From Chloroflexota bacterium (GTDB taxonomy: Bacteria > Chloroflexota > Limnocylindria > Limnocylindrales > CSP1-4), in the NCBI GenBank assembly GCA_025355255.1, contig JANYAA010000034.1, positions 1 to 7,912 on the forward strand: 7,912 nt of DNA, read 5' to 3'. The position numbers were made by a program, and so were the translations under genes. Under the pieces are notes generated by a model. The model did no database searches, had not been told where the DNA came from, and saw only the letters and a list, made by a program, of their open reading frames with translations. Every line of letters starts with the position of its first letter. Positions within the stretch are counted from its first letter, which is position 1. Shown one piece after another: positions 1 to 5,743 of this stretch.

Positions 1-537
1 GTGGTGCTGGACCGGCCGTGGACGGTGACGACGCCGGACTCCATGACGATCGACCTCGACGAGCGCTGGCCGTTCCGCGGCCGCGTTCGGCAGGACTTCG
101 CGCTCTCTGAGGACGGCATGGCGGTGACGCTGACCGTTGAGGCTGACGAGCCGATGCCCGCGATGGTGGGCTGGCACCCCTGGTTCCGCCGCGTGCTGGG
201 CGAGGGCGAGACTCCGGTGACGCTCGAGCTCGATGCCGAGGAGATGCTCGTCCGCGACGAGGAAGGGATACCCACAGGTGCTCGCATCGCGCCGTCGGCC
301 GGCCCATGGGATGACGCGTTCACCGGGGTCCTGGCCGGACCCACGCTGCGCTGGCCGGGCCTGCGCCTGGAACTCGGCTCCACGTGCGAGTGGTGGGTGG
401 TGTACTCCGAGCCCGGACACGCGATCTGCGTGGAGCCCCAGAGCGGGCCGCCGAATGCAGCCAACTCCGGGCCGGAGGTGGCTGCGCCGGGTGCCCCCCT
501 GGCCCATACGATGATCTGGCGCTGGAGCCGCGATTAG
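1..537 (+). CDS. Aldose 1-epimerase family protein, 5' part missing
   Basis: The frame is open at the first base of the window and ends with TAG at 535-537, giving 178 visible residues. Aldose 1-epimerases (mutarotases) usually have about 270-350 residues, so the N-terminal third or more probably lies upstream. Two family hallmarks are visible. One is a Gly-Trp-His-Pro-Trp-Phe segment around residue 59, where the family has a conserved catalytic-region histidine. The other is Val-Glu-Pro-Gln-Ser-Gly-Pro-Pro-Asn-Ala at 144-153, whose Glu145 matches the general base. A Trp-Asp-Asp pair near residue 104 is also typical. The family interconverts alpha and beta anomers of aldoses in the cytoplasm, but the exact sugar cannot be read from this fragment. 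It is transcribed away from the phosphate operon and has no visible link to it. The family call is firm; the true start is unknown. Confidence 0.88.
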   Translation: MVLDRPWTVTTPDSMTIDLDERWPFRGRVRQDFALSEDGMAVTLTVEADEPMPAMVGWHPWFRRVLGEGETPVTLELDAEEMLVRDEEGIPTGARIAPSAGPWDDAFTGVLAGPTLRWPGLRLELGSTCEWWVVYSEPGHAICVEPQSGPPNAANSGPEVAAPGAPLAHTMIWRWSRD

Positions 538-610
538 CGGACTGGCGCCGCCGGGAGCACTATTGACTGCACGAGCGTGGGACCGGCCGCCTCGACACCG
601 GCACCGATAA

Positions 611-617
611 GGGGGAG
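611..617 (+). promoter_or_regulatory. Strong Shine-Dalgarno-like site before an open frame lacking a nearby ATG
   Basis: GGGGGAG is placed 5-8 nt before ATA (623) and ATC (626) in the frame of the small secreted protein, directly after an in-frame TAA (608-610). It suggests initiation at a rare codon upstream of the ATG at 650. This is inference from spacing only. Confidence 0.3.
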
Positions 618-649
618 ACGAAATAATCGTCCGTCTTGGCCTGAGGAGC

Positions 650-994
650 ATGGTTGCAGCCGCACTCCTCGTCATGTTGATCGTCGTCCCGCGCACAACA
701 CCGCAGCAGGTCATCCCGGCAAGTGCCGAGCGTGCGATGTCGACTGCTTCCACCGCTGCCACTGCTACTTCCGCTGCGGACGCCGCAGCCATCGGCGCCG
801 AGGAGTTCCTGCTGTTGCCGCCGGACGCGGTGCAGGTTCCCTGCTCGCCTGCGCAGGCAACGTATCCGCCATTCCTCAGATTGAGCGGCCTCAGCACCGG
901 CAACGGTTGGATCCTCACGGATGGACGCTGCTTCACTGACCCCACCGCCAGTCCGAGCGCGCTCAACATTCCGCTCCTGATCAGCGCGCCCTGA
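650..994 (+). CDS. Small predicted secreted protein of unknown function
   Basis: I do not recognise this 114-residue protein. Residues 2-13 are strongly hydrophobic, and Ala-Ser-Ala at 24-26 would make a signal peptidase I site. An Ala/Ser/Thr-rich linker (about 29-47) follows, then a more ordered C-terminal part with two cysteines (65 and 94) that could form a disulfide after export. The ATG at 650 is the first standard start, but its purine-rich site (GAGGAG, 643-648) ends only 1 nt before it, which is too close. The frame stays open back to TAA at 608-610. GGGGGAG at 611-617 sits 5 nt before an ATA codon (623) and 8 nt before an ATC codon (626). Starting there would add Arg residues before the hydrophobic core, as in a normal signal peptide. 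The gene lies between the epimerase and the convergent end of the phosphate operon. The antisense frame at 560-1180 is Arg-rich and looks like a shadow. Confidence 0.5.
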   Translation: MVAAALLVMLIVVPRTTPQQVIPASAERAMSTASTAATATSAADAAAIGAEEFLLLPPDAVQVPCSPAQATYPPFLRLSGLSTGNGWILTDGRCFTDPTASPSALNIPLLISAP

Positions 995-1011
995 CGACCG
1001 ACCGCGGCCGC

Positions 1012-1193
1012 GGTCCGTCCGGCGAGCCAACTGCGCACTGCACGCGCCATCCGGTCCGCTCGCGAGGCCATGTGCGCGTTCGCGGGCGTTTTCGAGGCTC
1101 CCCAGCGCGCAGCCGGTCCTCTCAGCGGACCAAACTCGTCGGGACCGCGCGGTTGGACCTCTCGGTGGACCAGCTCCCACCCCCGGTGGACTA
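1012..1193. repeat. Cluster of degenerate GGWCC-centred repeats in convergent intergenic DNA
   Basis: The stretch 995-1225 separates the convergent ends of the small secreted protein gene and the ArsC-SixA gene, and I see no convincing gene in it. GGTCC or GGACC occurs at 1012, 1053, 1115, 1127, 1142, 1155 and 1167. The best pair, 1115-1132 and 1155-1172, matches at 15 of 18 positions exactly 40 bp apart (GG-T/A-CCTCTC-A/G-G-C/T-GGACCA). A weaker third copy (CCCGGTGGACTA) is at 1182-1193. GGTCC at 1115-1119 and GGACC at 1127-1131 could also form a 5-bp hairpin. No U-rich tail follows on either strand, so I do not call a terminator. The function is unknown. Confidence 0.35.
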
Positions 1194-1225
1194 CGCGCCG
1201 GTCGGGGGCGATCGCGCGGACGGAT

Positions 1226-2194
1226 TCAGCTCGCGCCGGACACCAGTTCGGGCGGCAGCAGGAAGCGCAGCGTGCCGCGCCCCAACGCCAGCCGCGGACC
1301 CGCGATGTCCACGCGGGCGATGGCGCCTTTGCGCATGGGGATGGGCCTCGTCCCGAGCAGCGCACCCAGCAGTTCTGAGAAGTCCGGGTCATGGCCCACG
1401 ATGCACGGCCGCTCCGCAGGCCCGGCGGTCGCCAAGATGTCCGCCACCACGTCGAGGTCCAGCGCGGCGGCCAGCCGCTCGTCCGAGACCACCGGCACAC
1501 CAAGCGCCTTGGCCACGATCTCGGCGGTCTGCGCGGATCGCAGCCGCGGTGATGTGATGAACAGGTCCGGTGCCTCGCCCTTCGGCAGGGCCACCAGCAG
1601 CTTCGCAAGCGCAGACGCCTGGCGTCGCCCGCGGTCGGACAGCGGCCGCTCCGCGTCGTCGCCACGGTACTTCGCAGGGTCCCCGGCATGGGCGTGCCGG
1701 AGCAGGTGCAGCGCGGTCATGGCGTCGCCGCCGCTGATGCGCTCCTCGCGCAGGAAGGACCGGACGCGCCGGTCAACGGTCGCCAGGGTCGTGCGGAACG
1801 CCGCCAGCCGCTCCTCCTCGGTGCCTTCCACCGCGGCCGGGTCCGACAGGCTCCAATGGGCCGTCTTGTGGGCGCCGGGGATCACCGGGCAGGCGTCGCG
1901 GGCCTCATCGCAGACGGTGATCACCCAGTCGTAGGGCTGGTCCAAGACGGAGGCGACAGACTTGGACGCGAGGCCCTCCGCCGGCAGCCCCGCCTCGGCA
2001 AGCACGCGAAGCGTCAGCGGGTTGAGACCCTTGGGCGCCGTGCCGGCGGAGAACGCGGCCACGGCATCCCCGCCGCGGTACCGCAGCAGCACTTCGCCAA
2101 GGATGGAGCGGGCGCTGTTCCCGGTGCAGACGAAGAGCACGCGCAGCGGCGCCGACACCGCAGGAGCGGCAGAACCCTTGCCCTTCGAGCCCAT
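1226..2194 (-). CDS. Fusion of thioredoxin-type arsenate reductase (ArsC) and SixA-like histidine phosphatase
   Basis: This is one uninterrupted frame of 322 residues with two catalytic domains. Residues 17-150 belong to the low-molecular-weight phosphatase/ArsC fold. Cys23-X5-Arg29 (CTGNSAR) is the anion-binding loop, and Cys95 and Cys102 in CDEARDAC-Pro match the second and third cysteines of the thioredoxin-coupled arsenate reductase relay (C-X6-C, as in Staphylococcus ArsC). Asp118-Pro119 is the family acid motif. This triad favours arsenate reduction over tyrosine phosphatase activity. Residues 159-322 are SixA-like: Leu-Arg-His167-Ala is the phospho-accepting histidine motif, followed by RPLSDRGRRQA (183-193), SPRLRSAQTAE (215-225) and the second histidine in GHDPDF (His268). 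An internal ATG encodes Met159 but has no well-spaced ribosome site (GAGGAG lies too far upstream), so a single polypeptide is most likely. The ATG at 2194 overlaps the phoU TAA by one base. An alternative start is the GTG at codon 13. As last gene of the operon it should be co-expressed with phosphate import. No arsenite exporter is visible in the window. Confidence 0.9.
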   Translation of the reverse strand: MGSKGKGSAAPAVSAPLRVLFVCTGNSARSILGEVLLRYRGGDAVAAFSAGTAPKGLNPLTLRVLAEAGLPAEGLASKSVASVLDQPYDWVITVCDEARDACPVIPGAHKTAHWSLSDPAAVEGTEEERLAAFRTTLATVDRRVRSFLREERISGGDAMTALHLLRHAHAGDPAKYRGDDAERPLSDRGRRQASALAKLLVALPKGEAPDLFITSPRLRSAQTAEIVAKALGVPVVSDERLAAALDLDVVADILATAGPAERPCIVGHDPDFSELLGALLGTRPIPMRKGAIARVDIAGPRLALGRGTLRFLLPPELVSGAS

Positions 2195-2898
2195 TAGTTG
2201 AGGTCCTCAACCTGGCCGGACGCCAGGAACACGATGTCCTCCGCGATATTGGTGACGCGGTCGCCAACACGCTCAAGGTAATGGGCGGCAAACAGGATCC
2301 GGGTTCCGGGGTCAACGTTGGCCGGGTCTTCGCGCATCAGGTCAAGCACCGAGGCGAAGATGGCGTGGTACAGGTCGTCCACCTCGTCATCCACCACCGC
2401 CACGGCTCGGGCCTGGGACTCGTCGATGTCCACCAGCGCCCGAACGATGCCGCGAACCTGATCGGCCACCAGCATGCCGAGCTTGGGCAGGTTGACGTAT
2501 TCCTTGAGCGGCGCGTGCGGCGCCAGCTTGCGGGCCTGCTTCGCGACGGACGTGGCGTGGTCGCCCATGCGCTCCAGCTCGTATGAGACGTGGTCCAGCG
2601 TAAGCAGATAGCGCAGGTCTCGAGCCACCGGGCTCTGCGTGGCGATCACCAGCGTGATGAGCCCTGAGGTCTCGCGCTGGAGATCGTTGATGGCGCGGTC
2701 GTCGATGATCACCGCCGTTGCGGCCGCCACGTCGTGGGCCACCAGGGCGCCAATCGCGGCGCGGATCTGGCTCTCAACCAGCGAGCCCATGCGCAGGACG
2801 TGGTCCTTGACCTCCCCCAGCTCGCGGTCGTATGTGCTCCGCATCGGATGCGGTGCGGCAACGGGCGCCTGCTCCCCGTTGCTGGTGGTGTCGGTCAT
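2194..2898 (-). CDS. phoU: PhoU, phosphate signalling and uptake regulator
   Basis: The protein has 234 residues, the usual PhoU length, and consists of two similar three-helix PhoU domains (about 25-125 and 130-228). Each carries the family's metal-binding signature: ELERMGDHATSVAK at 107-120 and YLERVGDRVTNIAED at 207-221. PhoU is a cytoplasmic, membrane-associated protein. In characterised bacteria it links the Pst transporter to a PhoR-type sensor kinase and limits phosphate import when phosphate is abundant. The ATG at 2898 is preceded by a strong GAGGAGG (2904-2910) with a 5-nt spacer, so the roughly 18-residue N-terminal extension before the typical family start (around Met19) is probably real. 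The gene begins 26 nt after pstB and shares one base (TAATG) with the ArsC-SixA gene. No sensor kinase or response regulator gene is in view, so its signalling partners must be encoded elsewhere. Confidence 0.96.
   Translation of the reverse strand: MTDTTSNGEQAPVAAPHPMRSTYDRELGEVKDHVLRMGSLVESQIRAAIGALVAHDVAAATAVIIDDRAINDLQRETSGLITLVIATQSPVARDLRYLLTLDHVSYELERMGDHATSVAKQARKLAPHAPLKEYVNLPKLGMLVADQVRGIVRALVDIDESQARAVAVVDDEVDDLYHAIFASVLDLMREDPANVDPGTRILFAAHYLERVGDRVTNIAEDIVFLASGQVEDLN
2197..2211 (-). promoter_or_regulatory. Inverted repeat covering the ribosome site of the ArsC-SixA gene
   Basis: The last codons of phoU read GTTGAGGACCTCAAC, with 7-bp arms around a single central base. As RNA it could form at least 5 pairs with a 5-nt loop. 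The GAGG in its first half is the only Shine-Dalgarno-like sequence before the next start (ATG at 2194), about 10 nt away. The pairing would hide it until a ribosome finishing phoU melts the structure. With the one-base TAATG overlap this suggests translational coupling. The structure is seen; the role is inferred. Confidence 0.35.
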
Positions 2899-2924
2899 GG
2901 TTGCCTCCTCAGCGTCCGGTTCGA

Positions 2925-3761
2925 TCAGCCAAACCGGCCGGACACGTAGTCCTCGGTCAACTGGTTCTTCGGGTTTGTGAACAGCCCGATCGTGGGGCCC
3001 TGCTCCACGACATAGCCGGCGCGGTCTTCGGCCATGTTCAGGAACACGGTGTTGTCCGATGCCCGGCCGGCCTGCTGCATGTTGTGGGTCACGATGAGGA
3101 TCGTGTAGTTCTTGCGGAGCTCCTGCATCAGCTCTTCGATCTGCAGCGTCGAGCGGGGGTCGAGGGCAGAGCAGGGCTCGTCCATGAGGATCACGTCAGG
3201 GTTCGTAGCGATGGCTCGGGCAATACAAAGACGCTGCTGCTGGCCGCCGGACAGCGCCAGACCAGACTGGCCCAGCTTGTCTTTCACATCGTCCCAGAGC
3301 GCGGCACGCCGGAGGCTGGTCTCCACCAGCTCATCCATGTCGCCCTTGAAGCCCGTGACCTTCGGGCCGAAGGCAATGTTCTCGTAGATGGACTTGGGGA
3401 ACGGGTTGGCCTTTTGGAACACCATACCGATGCGACGACGGACCTCCACTGGGTCCACATCCTTCGCGTATAGGTCCTGGCCGTGGTAGCTGACGCGGCC
3501 CTCGACCTTGGTGCCCGGGATCAGGTCGTTCATGCGGTTGATCGTCCGCAGCAGCGTGGACTTGCCGCAACCCGACGGGCCGATGAGCGCCGTGATCTGG
3601 TTCGGCACAAACGACACCGTTACGTCCTTCACCGCGCGGAACTTGCCGTAGTGGAACGACAGGTTCTCAAGCTCGATGATGGGCTCAGGCTTCGCCGGCT
3701 TTGGGTTCGCCGGCGACAGCGGCTCAGCGGTGGTCAAGGGGTCTCCCGACAATGCGGCCAT
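2925..3761 (-). CDS. pstB: PstB, phosphate ABC transporter ATP-binding protein
   Basis: The protein has 278 residues and all ABC ATPase motifs: Walker [10 protein letters not shown] (61-69), Q-loop Gln115 in VFQKANPFP, signature LSGGQQQR (169-176), Walker B VILMDEP (189-195) and switch His225 in IVTHNM. The Q-loop region and the DEPCSALDP segment are characteristic of PstB rather than other ABC importers. It hydrolyses ATP on the cytoplasmic face to power phosphate import through PstC-PstA. The first 27 or so residues form a Pro/Ala/Lys-rich extension before the ATPase core. It contains two copies of the 9-bp sequence GCCGGCGAA 15 bp apart, at 3691-3699 and 3706-3714. The ATG at 3761 overlaps the pstA TGA by one base and has GGAGAAGG (3769-3776) 7 nt upstream. 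The frame stays open further upstream, but only as a shadow of pstA. The gene ends with TGA at 2925-2927. Confidence 0.97.
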   Translation of the reverse strand: MAALSGDPLTTAEPLSPANPKPAKPEPIIELENLSFHYGKFRAVKDVTVSFVPNQITALIGPSGCGKSTLLRTINRMNDLIPGTKVEGRVSYHGQDLYAKDVDPVEVRRRIGMVFQKANPFPKSIYENIAFGPKVTGFKGDMDELVETSLRRAALWDDVKDKLGQSGLALSGGQQQRLCIARAIATNPDVILMDEPCSALDPRSTLQIEELMQELRKNYTILIVTHNMQQAGRASDNTVFLNMAEDRAGYVVEQGPTIGLFTNPKNQLTEDYVSGRFG

Positions 3762-4699
3762 CACCACGCCTTCTCCGACCGGTTGCGGAGCAAGATGGCG
3801 ATGCCGTTGGCAAACAGGGTGATAGCCAGCAGGACCACGATCGCAGCGGCGGCGTCCTCGCGGAAGGCCTCCTGCGGCTTGCGGGACCAGTCGTACACAA
3901 TCATGGGCAGGGCGGTATAGCTGCCGCTGAACAGGCTCTCGAGGGACAGCCCCGAGAAGGAACCCAGCACCGCGCCTGCAAGCACGAGCGGCGCAGTCTC
4001 GCCGAGTGCTCGCGACAGCGCCAGCACCACGCCGGTCAGGATCCCTGGCATCGCCGAGGGCAGGATGAGCTTGCGGATGACCTCCCACTGCGAGGCCCCA
4101 ACGCCATAGCCCGCTTCGCGGATTGAGTTGGGCACCGCGCGGAGAGCCTCGATGGAGGTGATGACCACGATGGGCAGCACCAGCACTGCGAGGGTGGCGC
4201 CGCCCGCCAGGATGTTCCGGCCATTGCCAGCGCCGTCGAGCGAGTTTGCAAGCGCCACAAACACCGACAGGCCCAGCAGGCCGTAGACAACCGAGGGCAC
4301 GCCGGCAAGGTTGCGGATATTCACCTGCACAAATCGCGTGAAGCGCGTGTCACCCGCGTATTCCTCCAGGTAGATCGCAGTGGCGAGCCCGATGGGGATG
4401 GCGACGACGGCGACGATCAGGGCGAGCACCGCGGTTCCCACGATGCCCTGGACCACGCCCGCTTTGGCGGGGTTGGACGAGAGGGGGCTGGTGAGGAACG
4501 CGACACCGCGCTCTGCGAAGACAGGCGTGGCCTTGCTGAGGACGTCTACAACCAGCACCAGCAGCACCGCCAGGGAGAACAGCAGACTCGCCAGCAGGGC
4601 CACCTGAAAGACGGTCCCGGCCGTATCCCGGTGCTTGCCGGTGAGCGCCGCGCGGACGCTCGCCTGGGTGGCTCCGGCGCTTGAGGCGATGGTTGACAT
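3761..4699 (-). CDS. pstA: PstA, phosphate ABC transporter permease
   Basis: The protein has 312 residues and is an integral inner-membrane permease. Hydrophobic segments lie at roughly 31-53, 83-111, 131-150, 166-184, 217-245 and 284-304, fitting the six-helix topology of the family. The permease motif that contacts the ATPase (EAA loop) starts at Glu195 in [11 protein letters not shown] and ends near Gly219. AGVPSVVYG (132-140) is another PstA/PstC family hallmark. With PstC it forms the phosphate channel driven by PstB. The start is taken as ATG 4699 rather than the adjacent GTG 4702: AGGAGG at 4705-4710 lies 5 nt before the ATG but only 2 nt before the GTG. That ribosome site overlaps the pstC stop codon (TAGGAGG), implying tight coupling of the two permease genes. 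Its TGA shares a base with the pstB ATG. Confidence 0.96.
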   Translation of the reverse strand: MSTIASSAGATQASVRAALTGKHRDTAGTVFQVALLASLLFSLAVLLVLVVDVLSKATPVFAERGVAFLTSPLSSNPAKAGVVQGIVGTAVLALIVAVVAIPIGLATAIYLEEYAGDTRFTRFVQVNIRNLAGVPSVVYGLLGLSVFVALANSLDGAGNGRNILAGGATLAVLVLPIVVITSIEALRAVPNSIREAGYGVGASQWEVIRKLILPSAMPGILTGVVLALSRALGETAPLVLAGAVLGSFSGLSLESLFSGSYTALPMIVYDWSRKPQEAFREDAAAAIVVLLAITLFANGIAILLRNRSEKAW

Positions 4700-4704
4700 C
4701 ACGG

Positions 4705-4710
4705 CCTCCT
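4705..4710 (-). promoter_or_regulatory. pstA ribosome binding site overlapping the pstC stop
   Basis: AGGAGG is a perfect Shine-Dalgarno core. It shares bases with the pstC TAG (4711-4709) and lies 5 nt from ATG 4699. This decides the start in favour of the ATG over the neighbouring GTG. Confidence 0.8.
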
Positions 4711-5635
4711 AGTAGCGCTGCCGGGCGCGGCGCACAAACGCGTCGCCGAGCACGTTGAGGGCAAGGGTGATGGCGAAGAGCAGCAGCCCCACGAAGAATA
4801 GGCTCTGGAACGCCGCCGAGTTGCCGGTGACCTGATCGCTGCCCGAGGCGAGGAGGACCATTGCAGAGGTCATCGTGCCACCCGGATCCAGCGGGTTGAG
4901 CGTGCGTGCCTGTGGCGCGCCTGCGGCCACAGCCACCACCATCGTCTCGCCGATCGCGCGGCTCGTCGCGAGGATCAGCGCGGCGACAATCCCGGAGACG
5001 GCGGCAGGAAACACCACCTGCAACGATGTGGTGATCTTGCGGGCGCCGAGGCCGTACGACGCCTCGCGCAGGCTCCGCGGCACGGCGCGCATGGCGTCCT
5101 CCGCGACCGAGGCAACCAGCGGGACGGACAGGATGCCGACGCCGATGCCCGCCGCGGCGAGGTTGAACGCGTTGGCGTCGTTGAACAGCGGCTTGATCAG
5201 CGCGGGCGTCAGCACGGTGAGGGCGAAGAAGCCCACCACGACGCTGGGGATGCCGGCCAAGACCTCAAGGATGGGCTTGACGATCCTGCGCACCCGGGGG
5301 CTGGCGTACTCCGACAGGTAGATCGCGCTTGCCAGGCCGACGGGCGTCGCGATGATCATCGCGATCACGGTGACGATGATGGTTCCGATGAGGATGGTCG
5401 CGATGTCGAAGATGCCGCGGCGTGGAAACCAGCCGATCCCCACCAGCTGGCCCAGGTTGATCTGACCCAGGAAGCTCAGGGTCTGGCTGAGGACGGTTTC
5501 GATGATGAACGCGCTGATGACGATCGTGGCGGCCGCCGCGCTGAGCATGACCGTGCGGACCAGCCGCTCGCGGCGACGTCGCGCGGCGCTGCCGTGCAGC
5601 GAGATCACGGAGGAGGCGGGGAGTGCCTGAGCCAT
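4709..5635 (-). CDS. pstC: PstC, phosphate ABC transporter permease
   Basis: The protein has 308 residues, the usual PstC size. A short Arg-rich cytoplasmic N-terminus (residues 19-27) precedes the first membrane segment (about 28-48). Further hydrophobic segments lie near 74-106, 122-148, 160-178, 211-239 and 276-297. The family motif AGIPSVVVG is at 127-135 and the ATPase-contacting loop starts at Glu191 in REASYGLGARK. It pairs with PstA to form the transmembrane phosphate pathway. It is called PstC by order (between pstS and pstA) and by its Ser/Ala-rich extracytoplasmic loop before the last helix. ATG 5635 has only a weak, distant ribosome site (GGAG at 5648-5651, 12 nt away). Translation may therefore be modest compared with pstS, which fits the hairpin in the 108-nt spacer upstream. 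Confidence 0.95.
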   Translation of the reverse strand: MAQALPASSVISLHGSAARRRRERLVRTVMLSAAAATIVISAFIIETVLSQTLSFLGQINLGQLVGIGWFPRRGIFDIATILIGTIIVTVIAMIIATPVGLASAIYLSEYASPRVRRIVKPILEVLAGIPSVVVGFFALTVLTPALIKPLFNDANAFNLAAAGIGVGILSVPLVASVAEDAMRAVPRSLREASYGLGARKITTSLQVVFPAAVSGIVAALILATSRAIGETMVVAVAAGAPQARTLNPLDPGGTMTSAMVLLASGSDQVTGNSAAFQSLFFVGLLLFAITLALNVLGDAFVRRARQRY

Positions 5636-5692
5636 GTTCGGCGGGAGCTCCGTCTTGGCCCGTGCGGGCGGGTGTTCCGTAGAGGATAACGA

Positions 5693-5724
5693 ACAGGTCG
5701 GGCCAGAGACCTGGCCCGACCTGT
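5693..5724 (-). terminator. Perfect 13-bp hairpin between pstS and pstC, probable attenuator
   Basis: The arms at 5693-5705 and 5712-5724 are fully complementary (ACAGGTCGGGCCA and its reverse complement) with a 6-nt loop. It begins about 20 nt after the pstS stop. Read in the operon direction, the stem is followed by TCGTTATCC, only a moderate U-tract. It could end part of the transcripts after pstS, or protect the pstS mRNA 3' end. Either would give more binding protein than permease. The structure is certain; its effect is inferred. Confidence 0.7.
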
Positions 5725-5743
5725 CCGCTTGGAGGAGGGAGCG

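Noticed and set aside
1137..1155. T-box-like GGGACCGCG on the plus strand
   Set aside because: It resembles the end of the T-box consensus, but no plus-strand gene follows and no specifier stem was found. It belongs to the GGWCC cluster.
560..1180. Minus-strand frame of 206 residues
   Set aside because: Arg-, Gly- and Ser-rich with no domain-like segments. It lies opposite the small secreted protein and extends into repeat-bearing spacer. It looks like a high-GC shadow.
1711..1740. Separate gene start for the SixA domain at internal ATG 1720
   Set aside because: There is no stop between the domains, and the nearest GAGGAG is about 19 nt upstream. A single fused protein is the simpler reading.
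1272..1934. Plus-strand frame of 220 residues
   Set aside because: It lies wholly opposite the ArsC-SixA gene, whose two catalytic domains are clear. The sequence is Ser/Arg-rich shadow.
3691..3714. 9-bp direct repeat in the pstB start region
   Set aside because: Two copies of a GC-rich nonamer encoding part of a Pro/Ala/Lys extension. Easily due to composition.
3762..4088. N-terminal extension of the pstB frame to 387 residues
   Set aside because: It overlaps pstA in another frame. The ATG at 3761 has a good ribosome site and gives normal PstB length.
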